Assembly: GCA_021229015.1 (NCBI GenBank) | Contig: CM037779.1 | Span: 558,001 to 622,000 of the forward strand | DNA: 64,000 nucleotides | DNA from: Solen grandis | Taxonomy: Eukaryota > Mollusca > Bivalvia > Adapedonta > Solenidae | Direction of reading: 5' to 3' | Part shown: piece after piece, positions 1 through 12,389 of the stretch | Layout of the letters: each line of letters starts with the position of its first letter | How positions within the stretch are numbered: the first letter of the stretch is position 1 | Made by a program: the position numbers and the translations under genes | Notes under the pieces: generated by a model | What the model was told of the DNA's origin: nothing | The model's database searches: none | The model's input: the letters and a program-made list of their open reading frames with translations, nothing else

Positions 1-357
1 TTGTTTCATTTTTGATATTGTCCCTGGTGTTCTGCTTGTATAATCTCTTTTTATGAATCTTACTGCCCTGTTTTGGATTCTTTCTAGTTTGTCTATGTTG
101 TCTCTCTGATAGGGGTTCCAGATGGTAGCCCCATATTCCATTATTGATCTTACTAGTGTAATGTAGGCTGTTTTTCTACAGGTCTGTGGTACATTTCTGA
201 GATTCCTTCTTAAAAAGCCTAAAGTTGAATTTGCTTTTTTGCATACCTTGTTGATATGTATATTCCATTTTAAGTCATTTGAGATTTGTAGTCCAAGATA
301 GGGATTATTTTGTACTTCCTGCATTATGTGGTTATTCAGTTGATAAAATCTATTGGT
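1..357 (-). pseudogene. 3' part of a non-LTR (LINE) reverse transcriptase, truncated
   Basis: Read on the minus strand, one frame stays open from about 357 to the window edge. It carries the tail of a jockey/CR1-like LINE reverse transcriptase: YLGLQISNDLKWN, then KANSTLGFLRRNLR, then AYITLVRSIMEYGATIWNP, then a LERIQNRAVRFI-type helix. These blocks follow the palm domain in LINE polymerases, the ones that copy element RNA at a nicked target. The catalytic YADD region is missing, because the frame is cut at about 360, exactly where the next repeat element begins. The rest of the C terminus runs off the left edge. It is certainly RT-derived. The clade is a guess, and the copy is surely dead because it is 5'-truncated. 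Confidence 0.85.
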
Positions 358-363
358 TTTTTT

Positions 364-3300
364 AGCTCACATGAGCACAACGTGCTCAAGGTGAGCTTTT
401 CTGATCGCCTTTTGTCCGGCGTCCGTCGTCCGTCGTCCGTGCGTCCGTGCGTGCGTGCGTGCGTCCGGCGTCAACAATTGCTTCAAACAACATCTCCTCC
501 TAAACGGCTTGGCCAATTTGAAAAATATTTTGCAGGAATGTTCCTTGGATGAAGCTCTACTAAAGTTGTATAAATGGTTTTGGTCCATCGCATAATTAGG
601 TCACAGGAGCTAAAAATAGATTTTAAAAATGAAAATTTAAAAAATCTTCTTCTCTGAAACCACAAGGCCTAGCCTTTTGATTTTTGGTATGTAGCATGAT
701 CTTATGACTGTCTACCAGGATTGTACAAATTATGACCCTGGGTCAAAATTGGCCCCGCCCCAGGGGTCACTTGATTTCACATAGGCTAATATAGGAAAAA
801 CTTGAAAAAATCTTCTTCTCCGAAACCACAAGGCCTAGCCTTTTGATTTTTGGTATGTAGCATCATCTTATGGGCCCACTACCAAGATTGTACAAATCAT
901 AGCCCTATGGTGATAAATGACCCCGCACCAGGGGTCACTTGTTTTACATAGAGTTATATAGAAAAATCTTAAAAAATCTTCTTCTATGAATCCATAAGGC
1001 CTAGAGCTTAGATATTTGGTATGTAGCATCATCTAATGGTTCATTACCAAGATTGTTCAAATCATGCCTAGGTGATAAATGACCCCGCACCATGGGTCAC
1101 TTGTTTTACATAGAGTTATATAGGAAAAACTTTAAAAATCTTCTTCTATGAATCCATTAGGCCTAGAGCTTAGATATTTGGTATGTAGCATCATCTTATG
1201 GGCCATTACCAAGATTGTACAAATCATGACCCTATGGTGATAAATGACCCCGCACCATGGGTCACTTGTTTTACATAGAGTTATATAGGAAAAACTTTAA
1301 AAATCTTCTTCTATGAATCCATTAGGCCTAGAGCTTAGATATTTGGTATGTAGCATCATCTTATGGGCCATTACCAAGATTGTTACAAATCATAGCCCTA
1401 CGGTGATAAATGACCCCGCACCAGGGGTCACTTGTTTTACATAGAGTTATATAGGAAAATGTTTAAAAATCTTCTTCTATGAATCCATAAGGCCTAGAGC
1501 TTAGATATTTGGTATGTAGCATCATCTAATGGTTCATTACCAAGATTGTTCAAATCATAGCCCTACGGTGATAAATGCCCCCGCACCAGGGGTCACTTGT
1601 TTTACATAGAGTTTTATAGGAAAATGTTTAAAAATCTTCTTCTATGAATCCATAAGGCCTAGAGATTAGATATTTGGTATGAAGCATCATCTTATGGTTC
1701 ATTACCAAGATTGTACAAATCATGACCCTATGGTGATAAATGACCCCGTACCATGGGTCACTTGTTTTACATAGAGTTATATAGGAAAAACTTTAAAAAT
1801 CTTCTTCTATGAATCCATTAGGCCTAGAGCTTAGATATTTGGTATGTAGCATCATCTTATGGTTCATTACCAAGATTGTTCAAATCATAGCCCTATGGTG
1901 ATAAATGACCCGGGGTCACTTGTTTAACATAGATTTATATAGGAAAAACTTTAAAAATCTTCTTCTATGAATCCATAAGGCCTAGAGATTAGATATTTGG
2001 TATGTAGCATCATCTTATGGTTCATTACCAAGATTGTACAAATCATAGCCCTACGGTGATAAATGCCCCGCACCAGGGTCACTTGTTTTACATAGAATTA
2101 TATAGGAAAATGTTTAAAAATCTTCTTCTATGAATCCATAAGGCCTAGAGATTAGATATTTGGTATGAAGCATCTCTTATGGTTTATTACCAAGATTGTA
2201 CAAATCATGACCCTATGGTGATAAATGACCCCGCACCATGGGCTTGTTTTGGAAAATCTTTAAAAATCTTCTTCTATGAATCCATAAGGCCAAAGATTAG
2301 ATATTTATGAAGCATCGTCTTATGGTTTATTACCAAGATTGTACAAATCATGACCCTATGGTGATAAATGACCCCGCACCATGGGTCACTTGTTAGCTCA
2401 CATGAGCACAACGTGCTCAAGGTGAGCTTTTCTGATCGCCTTTTGTCCGGCGTCCGTCGTCCGTGCGTGCGTGCGTGCGTGCGTGCGTCCGGCGTCAACA
2501 ATTGCTTCAAACAACATCTCCTCCTAAACGGCTTGGCCAATTTGAAAAATATTTTGCAGGAATGTTCCTTGGATGAAGCTCTACTAAAGTTGTATAAATG
2601 GTTTGGTCCATCGCATAATTAGGTCACAGGAGCTAAAAATAGATTTTAAAAATGAAAATTTAAAAAATCTTCTTCTCTGAAACCACAAGGCCTAGCCTTT
2701 TGATTTTTGGTATGTAGCATGATCTTATGACTGTCTACCAGGATTGTACAAATTATGACCCTGGGGTCAAAATTGGCCCCGCCCCAGGGGTCACTTGATT
2801 TCACATAGGCTAATATAGGAAAAACTTGAAAAAATCTTCTTCTCCGAAACCAAAGGCCTAGCCTTTTGATTTTTGGTATGTAGCATCATCTTATGGGCCA
2901 CTACCAAGATTGTACAAATCATAGCCCTATGGTGATAAATGACCCCGCACCAGGGGTCACTTGTTTTACATAGAGTTATATAGAAAAATCTTAAAAAATC
3001 TTCTTCTATGAATCCATAAGGCCTAGAGCTTAGATATTTGGTATGTAGCATCATCTTATGGGCCACTACCAAGATTGTACAAATCATAGCCCTATGGTGA
3101 TAAATGACCCCGCACCAGGGGTCACTTGTTTTACATAGAGTTATATAGGAAAATCTTAAAAATCTTCTTCATGAATCTATTAGGCCTAGAGCTTAGATAT
3201 TTGGTATGTAGCATCATCTTATGGGACATTACCAAGATTGTACAAATCATAGCCCTACGGTGATAAATGCCCCCGCACCAGGGGTCACTTGTTTTACATA

Positions 3301-5660
3301 GAGTTTTATAGGAAAATGTTTAAAAATCTTCTTCTATGAATCCATAAGGCCTAGAGCTTAGATATTTGGTATGTAGCATCATCTTATGGTGCATTACCAA
3401 GATTGTACAAATCATGAGCCCTATGGTGATAAATGACCCCGCACCATGGGTCACTTGTTTTACATAGAGTTATATAGGAAAATCTTAAAAATCTTCTTCC
3501 ATGAATGCATTAAGGCCTAGAGCTTAGATATTTGGTATGTAGCATCATCTTATGGGCCATTACCAAGATTGTACAAATCATAGCCCTACGGTGATAAATG
3601 ACCCCGCACCAGGGGTCACTTGTTTTACATAGAGTTATATAGGAAAATCTTTAAAAATCTTCTTCTATGAATCCATTAGGCCTAGAGCTTAGATATTTGG
3701 TATGTAGCATCATCTAATGGCTCATTACCAAGATTGTCAAATCATAGCCCATGGTGATAAATGACCCCAACCATGGGTCACTTGTTTTACATAGAGTTAT
3801 ATAGGAAAAACTTTAAAAATCTTCTTCTATGAATCCATTAGGCCTAGAGCTTAGATATTTGGTATGTAGCATCATCTTATGGTTCATTACCAAGATTGTT
3901 CAAATCATAGCCCTATGGTGATAAATGACCCCGCACCAGGGCACTTGTTTTACATAGAGTTATATAGGAAAAACTTTAAAAATCTTCTTCTATGAATCCA
4001 TTAGGCCTAGAGCTTAGATATTTGGTATGTAGCATCATCTTATGGTTCATTACCAAGATTGTTCAAATCATAGCCCTATGGTGATAAATGACCCCGCACC
4101 AGGGGTCACTTGTTTTACATAGAATTATATAGGAAAATGTTTAAAAATCTTCTTCTATGAATCCATAAGGCCTAGAGATTAGATAATATTTGGTATGTAG
4201 CATCATCTTATGGTTCATTACCAAGATTGTACAAATCATAGCCCTACGGTGATAAATGCCCCCGCACCAGGGGTCACTTGTTTTACATAGAATTATATAG
4301 GAAAATGTTTAAAAATCTTCTTCTATGAATCCATAAGGCCAGAGATTAGATATTTGGTATGAAGCATCTCTTATGGTTATTACCAAGATTGTACAAATCA
4401 TGACCCTATGGTGATAAATGACCCCGCACCATGGGTCACTTGTTTTACATAGAGTTATATAGGAAAATCTTTAAAAATCTTCTTCTATGAATCCATAAGG
4501 CCAAGAGATTAGATATTTGGTATGAAGCATCGTCTTATGGTTTATTACCAAGATTGTACAAATCATGACCCTATGGTGATAAATGACCCCGCACCATGGG
4601 TCACTTGTTAGCTCACATGAGCACAACGTGCTCAAGGTGAGCTTTTCTGATCGCCTTTTGTCCGGCGTCCGTCGTCCGTGCGTGCGTGCGTCCGTGCGTG
4701 CGTGCGTGCGTCCGGCGTCAACAATTGCTTCAAACAACATCTCCTCCTAAACGGCTTGGCCAATTTGAAAAATATTTTGCAGGAATGTTCCTTGGATGAA
4801 GCTCTACTAAAGTTGTATAAATGGTTCTGGTCCATCGCATAATTAGGTCACAGGAGCTAAAAATAGATTTTAAAAATGAAAATTTAAAAAATCTTCTTCT
4901 CTGAAACCACAAGGCCTAGCCTTTTGATTTTTGGTATGTAGCATCATCTTATGGGCCACTACCAAGATTGTACAAATCATAGCCCTATGGTGATAAATGA
5001 CCCCGCACCAGGGGTCACTTGTTTTACATAGAGTTATATAGGAAAATCTTAAAAAATCTTCTTCCCTGAATGCATAAGGCCTAGAGCTTAGATATTTGGT
5101 ATGAAGCATCATCTTATGGGCCACTACCAAGATTGTACAAATCATACCCGCACCAGGGGTCACTTGTTTTACATAGAGTTATATAGGAAAATCTTAAAAA
5201 ATCTTCTTCATGAATGCATAAGGCCTAGAGCTTAGATATTTGGTATGAAGCATCATCTTATGGGCCACTACCAAGATTGTACAAATCATAGCCCAATGGT
5301 GATAAATGACCCCGCACCAGGGGTCACTTGTTTTACATAGAGTTATATAGGAAAATCTTAAAAAATCTTCTTCTATGAATCCATAAGGCCTAGAGCTTAG
5401 ATATTTGGTATGTAGCATCATCTTATGGGCCACTACCAAGATTTTCAAAGTCTTGGCCCTACGGTGATAAATGACCCTGCGCCCAAGTCTTCTCTGAAAC
5501 CATATGGCCCATTGCTTAGGTATTTGGTGTGTAGTATTGTCAGGGGTAAAATGTTTTAGATTAAGTTATATCAGAATCCTTGTCTGTTTAAAAACCTTGA
5601 CATCAGTTGAAGCAATGGTACTCAGGTGAGCGATTCAGGGCCATCATGGCCCTCTTGTTT
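364..5660 (+). mobile_element. Compound hairpin-ended repeat element, family A (Helentron/HINE-like)
   Basis: The element starts with a hairpin-forming head (AGCTCACATGAGCAC, then GTGCTCAAGGTGAGC) and a CGTCCGTGCG-rich stretch. A long core of tandem units follows. It ends with CTCAGGTGAGCG, the inverse of the head, then the palindrome AGGGCCATCATGGCCCT and CTTGTTTT. Subterminal inverted repeats, a tandem core and a 3' hairpin are the described layout of non-autonomous Helentrons (HINEs; oyster 'pearl' elements look similar). No Rep/helicase ORF is present. The head occurs three times, at 364, 2395 and 4610, but the tail only once, so the element has been internally multiplied. The family assignment is an inference from structure. 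Confidence 0.7.
690..5500 (+). repeat. ~162-165-bp tandem core units of the compound element
   Basis: Units repeat the order GATATTTGGTATGTAGC, ACCAAGATTGTACAAATC, TGACCCCGCACC, GGGTCACTTGTTTTACATAG, then AATCTTCTTCTATGAATCC. Measured spacings are 162 and 165 bp near 1011-1338. There are about ten units in the first block, about twelve in the second and about five in the third. Several short ORFs run through them, but these follow the repeat and have no coding character. Confidence 0.85.
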
Positions 5661-6455
5661 TAATATACGCTTGATTTAGTCGCCTAGGAAATAACTGTAT
5701 TTATTGAAAAAAAGATGATTTGGTCTATCGTTTAGTGCCATACATTTTCATGTATATTTTTGGTTTTTGAGTTTATTGCTTACATGGGGATAATGTTTAA
5801 GGGAGGCAATGGACTGTGTTCTAAAGTTTACTGTAAAAAGCGTGTAAATTGTATTATTTGTATGTACATTTTATATCGTAAGTCAGCCATTTATTCTATT
5901 GTTAAAACTGATTTGTTTTGGTACAACACACTTTCATTTTACCTTTGATGAGCCAAGAGTATGATAGTGACAGTTTTAGCAACTGATTTAAAACCTGATC
6001 AGCCTTCAAGCTACAGACTGTTCTGAAATTATCCTGGTGGTTTAAGTCCTTTCTTTTCATCTCTATAATATATATAATATATTGATGACTGAGTGTTGAA
6101 ATTATATATATTGAAATATATTATTGATGTAATTTTTATTTCAGGGATTGGCAAAAACATTTGGTGTCATATATCTCATGCAGCATCCATTCTGTCATCA
6201 GAAGGCATTGTTTACAAGGTCAGAGAACAACCTTCATCGTTGAGCCTAAGAGAGATCTTTTGGTTTGAGCACTTCATGCAATGGAGACGTTGGTTTGCTT
6301 CTTGTTCATGGCAAGCATTGGAGAAGTGATCAGGTAACCTCTCAACTCTTATCACTACTACTGCTGTTTCTTTCTTTCATGTTATTCTTTTACTTTCAAC
6401 GACTACTACTACTGCTACAACTATCCATTATCATCAGCTTCCTCTACTTTTACTT

Positions 6456-6486
<31 letters not shown>

Positions 6487-7507
6487 CATACCAAAGTCAT
6501 AGAAAATGGTACTGGTATAGCTCCCTTGCTTGTTGCTCAGCATATAAGGGTAGTTCCAAGACTGGTTGGTCTGGTGGCTGGATAATGTGAATGGGTATGT
6601 TATCATGCCACGTGTCTACAGCGTTATGCTGCAGTGTGGCAGCACCCTATATGCCTCAAGTTGACATAGTCTCCAAATGACTTAAATACTGTTGGTGGGA
6701 CATTGAACCCAAACAAATAAACAAACATGTCCTGGGTTGGACCTATACCGGATCAGCAAACTAGACCACAGCAACTACAGACCGTTTGTAGATGTTGTTG
6801 TTGATAATGATGATGATTTTTTTATCATTCAGTCACCTTCACACGACTACAAAACCAGATCAAACCGAAAGCAAAATTTATGTAATAAATTTACTTACCT
6901 TAATTCCATTGCATCACTTAGTGGACTTCTTAATTTTAGAAAATGCAAAGGGTTGGCTTCTTTGTTTTCGTTGGTATGATGTCATTTGGTATTGTCCATT
7001 TGTCATATTTTAGTTCAGGTTTGAAATGGCACGATTCTTTTAATTTATTTAATTTATAATCCATGGTGTGGACTTGAAAGTTAATGAATATGCTATGGGG
7101 CATCAGACAGTCAAGTTAGATAACACTTGATGGAATATATTACAAAATATGGCCCCTTTTTAACTTAGAAAATTTGGTTAAAGTTTTGCATGCAAGATGC
7201 TTTCATGCTTATATCTCAGTATACTATGATTATGTTGAAATTGAAAAGAAGATGAACATGCAGATAATGATAAGGATCCAATGCAGTCAAGGTGTTAGAT
7301 GAGTCGACCGTGCTGTTCCCTGACAGCCCTTTTTTTTACAATCACAGAATGTTGCAATATGGGACCATGTCTCTGTAAATGGGTATTGATGAACGAAATA
7401 CATACAAATAGTTAAAAAAAACAACTAATGCTTAGCTAATGATCTTTTGTGAACGAGCTGCTTTAAAGATCATCAGAGCCTTTTTAATTTTACATCTCTG
7501 TTTACAG
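5661..7507. other. No clear gene; possible intron sequence
   Basis: AT-rich unique sequence. A TTATTTCAG acceptor-like site at about 6144 is followed by 180 bp in which all frames close early, so no exon is called. A (GAT)n run lies at 6456-6486. The segment at 6560-6720 resembles dispersed repeat material. Confidence 0.4.
6456..6486. repeat. (GAT)n microsatellite
   Basis: About ten uninterrupted GAT/ATG triplets. Confidence 0.9.
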
Positions 7508-7563
7508 TTGGTCGAGGATCTGTGAGATGGTTCAACTACACAAATGACCCTAATGCCGTTTAA
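7508..7563 (+). CDS. Possible short terminal coding exon, product unknown
   Basis: After the acceptor CTGTTTACAG a frame beginning in phase 2 reads GRGSVRWFNYTNDPNAV and then stops with TAA. A possible 3' UTR follows, with AATAAA at 7923-7928. The peptide looks coding in composition, but it is too short to identify, and no matching upstream exon was found in this window. It could be chance. If real, it is the last exon of a plus-strand gene whose other exons lie among the repeats before 5660 or outside the window. Confidence 0.22.
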
Positions 7564-7949
7564 ATCAGTTTGATTGGTTTTAAGATGGTACCATGCACTA
7601 CTACCAGAATGGTACAGATGAGAGTGTGGCCTGCTCCAGCATGCACATGTAAGATTGTTCTTATTTATTACTACCATGTCAAGCGAAAGACGTAAAAATT
7701 GGTACCAGATGCAACCTTTGCTTGCAATCAGCAAAATGGGTCTGCTATGGGAACTCGGAGACCTCAGTGCTGGTTCTACCGAGAAACATTTCATCCGTGT
7801 ATCGGTGCTTTACACCGGGCACGTAAAAGAACCAAGGGGTCTATTCGCTAAGAGCTAGGGTATCGCACCCGGACTCCCTTGTATCCGACTACTGTCTCTT
7901 CCGATGCTGTCTCTTCAGCAAAAATAAAGAAGTATGTCAAAATTACTTT
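7564..7949 (+). other. Possible 3' UTR with AATAAA; SINE-like core inside
   Basis: AATAAA lies at 7923-7928. The stretch around 7810 (GGGCACGTAAAAGAACC) looks like the conserved central part of widespread metazoan SINEs. Minus-strand ORF 7432-7794 overlaps it and has no recognisable domain, so it is not called. Confidence 0.3.
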
Positions 7950-10900
7950 TAGTGTAGTTGTATTATTATAATTTTGGGTCTTCATTCATAGTGAATGAAA
8001 TAGTTCAGCTCATCCCCTATTTCTTACTACTTATGAAGTTGGGCAAAATTTGTTTAAATGTGATTATATTCTTATATGTTTGGGGTCTTCATGTGTAGTT
8101 ACTGAAATAGTTCAGCTCATCCCCTATTTCTTACTACTTATGAAGTTGGGCAAAATTTGTTTAAATGTGATTATATTCTTATATGTTTGGGGTCTTCATG
8201 TGTAGTTACTGAAATAGTCCAGCTCATCCCCTATTTCTTACTACTTATGAAGTTGGGCAAAATTTGTTTAAATGTGATTACAGTGAAACCTCATTAGTCC
8301 GGACACTTTGGTCCTTGTTTAAATTTCCGGATTAATGAATTTTCCGTATTAATGAATCAATCCATATCTCTCTTCTTCTTTTTTCTTTCTTTCTTTCTCA
8401 TTGTACACTGTGTGTGTGTGTGTTTATGTTTGTTTTCCATTAATAATAATTATATTCAAAATTATATGCTTAGGACTATATATGATTATGTGTTTAAATT
8501 GATGTTTACAAATGATGGTTTAATTTTATTTAAATCCATCCTTGACATCAGCATTCTTTAAGAGAAGAAAAAAGACACCTTAAGTAGGTGACAGCATAAT
8601 TGTGACCCATTTCTTGTTCTGCATTCGTGAGCAAAATGAATTGGATTTAATTATTTTAGCCAAAACAGTCACAAACAAATGAATATTAAATGTACGCACT
8701 GAAAACAAAACATATGAACAAAAGACGATGTAAAGGATGGTTGGCTTTTCTGTCTGCAAATGTGAATAAATTTTACCTTCTTCACTCGCTAGTTATATAT
8801 GTAGCTTGCGGCTATACCAGCCCTTAATTGCCCCCTGTTCTCTGGACTGATTAGTGTGAAGCGCTCGCGGCTATGTGTAAACAATCTGCAGGTGACACTT
8901 CTATAACAGTCACGCGCAAAGAGTAGTCCGAATGATGTCTAAAAATAGTAGGTGGGAAATCCAGTCTGAACTGGTACCCGGATTATCGAGTCATTTTAAA
9001 TAGCAAATGGAAGATTGGTTCCCAAAATGGATGTCCGGATCCGGAACGCGAATTTCCTTTTTACGTTGTGGAAATCCGTTCCAAGAGAAAAGTGTCCGGA
9101 TGGCGAGGTTTCCGGAATAATGGAGCCCGGACTAACGAGGTTTCACTGTATATTCTTATATGTTTGGGGTCTTCATGTGTAGTTACTGAAATAGTCCAGT
9201 TCATCCCCTATTTCTTACTACTTATGAAGTTGGGCAAAATTTGTTTAAATGTGATTATATTCTTATATGTTTGGGGTCTTCATGTGTAGTTACTGAAATA
9301 GTCCAGCTCATCCCCTATTTCTTACTACTTATGAAGTTGGGCAAAATTTGTTTAAATGTGATTATATTCTTATATGTTTGGGGTTTCATGTGTAGTTACT
9401 GAAATAGTCCAGTTCATCCCCTATTTCTTACTACTTATGAAGTTGGGCAAAATTTGTTTAAATGTGATTATATTCTTATATGTTTGGGGTCTTCATGTGT
9501 AGTTACTGAAATAGTCCAGCTCATCCCCTATTTCTTACTACTTATGAAGTTGGGCAAAATTTGTTTAAATGTGATTATATTCTTATATGTTTGGGGTCTT
9601 CATGTGTAGTTACTGAAATAGTCCAGTTCATCCCCTATTTCTTACTACTTATGAAGTTGGGCAAAATTTGTTTAAATGTGATTATATTCTTATATGTTTG
9701 GGGTCTTCATTCGTAGTGAATGAAATAGTCCTGTTCATCCCCTATTTCTTACTACTTATGAAGTTGGGCAAAATTTGTTTAAATGTGATTATATTCTTAT
9801 ATGTTTGGGGTCTTCATTCGTAGTGAATGAAATAGTCCTGTTCATCCCCTATTTCTTACTACTTATGAAGTTGGGCAAAATTTGTTTAAATGTAGTTATA
9901 TTCCAATATGTTTGGGGTCTTCATAGTAGTTACTGAAATAGTCCAGTCATCCCCTATTTCTTACTATTATGAAGTTGGGCAAAATTTGTTTAAATGTGAT
10001 TAATTCTTATATGTTTGGGGTCTTCATGTGTAGTTACGAAATAGTCCAGTTCATCCCTATTTCTTACTACTTATGAAGTTGGGCAAAATTTGTTTTAAAT
10101 GTGATTATATTCTTATATGTTGGGGATCTTCATTGTGTAGTTACTGTAAATTAGTCCAGCTCATCCTATTTCTTACTACTTATGAAGTTGGGCAAATTTG
10201 TTTAAATTGATTATATTTTATAATGTTTGGGTCTTCATGTGTAGTTACTGAAATAGTCCAGTTCATCCCCTATTACTTACTACTTATGAAGTTGGGCAAA
10301 ATTTGATTAAATGTGATTATATTCTAATATGTTTGGGGTCTTCATTCGTAGTGAATGAAATAGTCCTGTTCATCCCCTATTTTACTACTTATGAAGTTGG
10401 GCAAAATTTGTTTAAATGTGATTATATTCTTATATGTTTGGGGTCTTCATTCGTAGTGAATGAAATAGTCCTGTTCATCCCCTATTTCTTACTACTTATT
10501 GAAGTTGGGCATAATTTGTTTAAATGTAGTTTATATTCCAATATGTTTGGGGTTCTTAGTAGTTACTGAAATAGTCCAGCTCATCCCCTATTTCTTACTA
10601 TTATGAAGTTGGGCAAAATTGTTTAAATGTAGTTATATTCCAATATGTTTGGGTCTTCATAGTAGTTACTGAAATAGTCCAGTTCATCTCCTATTTCTTA
10701 CTACTTATGAAGTTGGGCAAATTTGTTTAAATGTGATTATATTCTTATATGTTTGGGGTCTTCATGGTAGTTACTGAAATAGTCCTGTTCATCCCTATTT
10801 CTTACTACTTATGAAGTGGGCAAAATTTGTTTAAATGTAGTTATATTCCAATATGTTTGGGGTCTTCATAGTAGTTACTGAAATAGTCCAGTTCATCCCC

Positions 10901-11466
10901 TATTTCTTACTACTTATGAAGTTGGGCAAAATTTGTTTAAATGTAGTTATATTCAATATGTTTGGGTCTTCTAGTAGTTACTGAAATAGTCCAGCTCATC
11001 CCCTATTTCTTACTACTTATGAAGTTGGGCAAAATTTGTTTAAATGTAGTTATATTCCAATATGTTTGGGGTCTTCATAGTAGTTACTGAAATAGTCCAG
11101 TTCATCCCCTATTTCTTACTACTTATGAAGTTGGGCAAAATTTGTTTAAATGTAGTTATATTCCAATATGTTTGGGGTCTTCATAGTATTATTGAAATAG
11201 TCCAGTTTATCCCCTATTTCTTACTACTTATGAAGTTGGGCAAAATTTGTTTAAATGTAGTTATATTCCAATATGTTTGGGGTCTTCATAGTATTAGTTG
11301 AAATAGTCCAGTTTCATCCCCTATTTCTTACTACTTATGAAGTTGGGCAAAATTTGTTTAAATGTAGTTATATTCCAATATGTTTGGGGTCTTCATACGT
11401 AGTTACTGAAATAGTCCAGTTCATCCCCTATTTCTTACTACTTATGAAGTAGGGCAAAATTTGTTC
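7950..11466. repeat. 107-bp satellite-like tandem array (interrupted)
   Basis: The unit runs GTGATTATATTCTTATATG, TTTGGGGTCTTCATGTGTAG, TTACTGAAATAGTCCAG, CATCCCCTATTTCTTACTAC, TTATGAAGTTGGGCAAAA, TTTGTTTAAAT: 107 bp. There are about three units before 8280 and about twenty-one after 9149. The first copies after the interruption are nearly identical. Those from about 9900 to 11000 have many small deletions, and variants with TTCATTCGTAGTGAATG or TAGTTATATTCCAATATG define subtypes. ORFs at 9068-9289, 10303-10569 and 11062-11301 only follow the repeat. Confidence 0.92.
8281..9148. mobile_element. Tigger/pogo-like non-autonomous DNA transposon
   Basis: The ends are inverted: CAGTGAAACCTCATTAGTCC on the left, and the complement of CCGGACTAACGAGG plus TTTCACTG on the right. 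They are flanked by TA on both sides (8279-8280 and 9149-9150). Removing 868 bp plus one TA restores an uninterrupted 107-bp unit (GTGATTATATTC). A CAGT start, a TA duplication and a CAGTG-AACCTC end are typical of pogo/Tigger elements. No transposase is encoded. Copies of TCCGG and ATTA motifs recur inside. Confidence 0.85.
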
Positions 11467-11780
11467 GAGTTAAGATATATCCTCATTGATTTTGGGTTAA
11501 TTCCTTTCCTTAACTTTTTTTTTTTACTTCATTTTCTTTTACTTTTTTTACTTAATTTTCTCATCTTTTGTTGTGTTTTTCTTTGTTTAGTTTATTCTTT
11601 AACTGTTTTTTTTTTTCTTTCTTAAACATTTTTTCACTTTTTTTTTTCTTTGACGGTTCTCCTTTTTGTTTTGGCATGTTTTTCTTTTTTTATCTAAAAC
11701 CTTTTTTTCTTTCATAATTTTTTTCATTGCCTTTTTCTTCTATATTTTCCTTGTTGTTGTTGTCTCATAATAATATATAT
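11467..11780. repeat. T-rich low-complexity stretch
   Basis: Long T runs broken by short CTTT and ACTTT motifs directly after the satellite. No coding signal. Confidence 0.8.
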
Positions 11781-12389
11781 TTTGTTTCCTCTTCAGCTTA
11801 TTCATGGACCTGTCAATGTCTGTAAAAGTGGCACGACTCGACCCGTCATTGTCTTAAAAAGTGGCACATAATAGTTCAGAAATAAAAGTTAAGAGTTCTC
11901 TGTGTTTGGGGTTCACAGATATCAATTTCGATTGATAACGTCCCCCAGTTTCTGGCTATTGTGTGTGTGTCAAAATGGGCCATGTGACGCGTCTGGTGTG
12001 GTGTGCTTTAGCATCCACCGCTGGCTAGCCAGTTTCTGGCGAAAAGGGAACATCAGTCTCCCCTGCCAGTATATAGCCTCTCCATGGTCAAGCCCTATAC
12101 AGTGCCTCCTCGCGGCGACACACGTCAACTGAGGACTTTGTGTCCTCAGGCTGAACTGTAGGGGACGATGTACAAAAATTGTGTATCCAAATACACCAAA
12201 CGTTGGTTTATGCTACTATTGATCAGATACTTTTTCTATTGACATTTTAAAACACTGCTTCACATAGGAATCAGCACAATCCTGTCCTGTTCTACTCACA
12301 TGAAGACAAGTTAGGGTGCGGGGGTCGGGGTTTAATCACCTTGAGTTCCATCTAATTAACTTCTGTACAAATCACAACAGGTAGTCTTT
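11781..12389. other. No recognised gene
   Basis: Moderately GC-rich around 11930-12160 with an 76-codon frame (11902-12132). No splice support or domain is seen, so it is left uncalled. Confidence 0.4.

Noticed and set aside
367..5448. Many small ORFs on both strands (MWFQRRRFF-, MICTILVV- types)
   Set aside because: All repeat with the tandem units of the compound element and encode no domain.
6144..6335. Exon after a good acceptor
   Set aside because: All three frames meet stops before the only donor (CAG/GTAACC), so a coding exon would need a frameshift.
7432..7794. 120-codon minus-strand ORF
   Set aside because: No domain or splice support, and composition is that of non-coding sequence.
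9068..11301. ORFs inside the 107-bp array
   Set aside because: They follow the repeat and break wherever units have indels.
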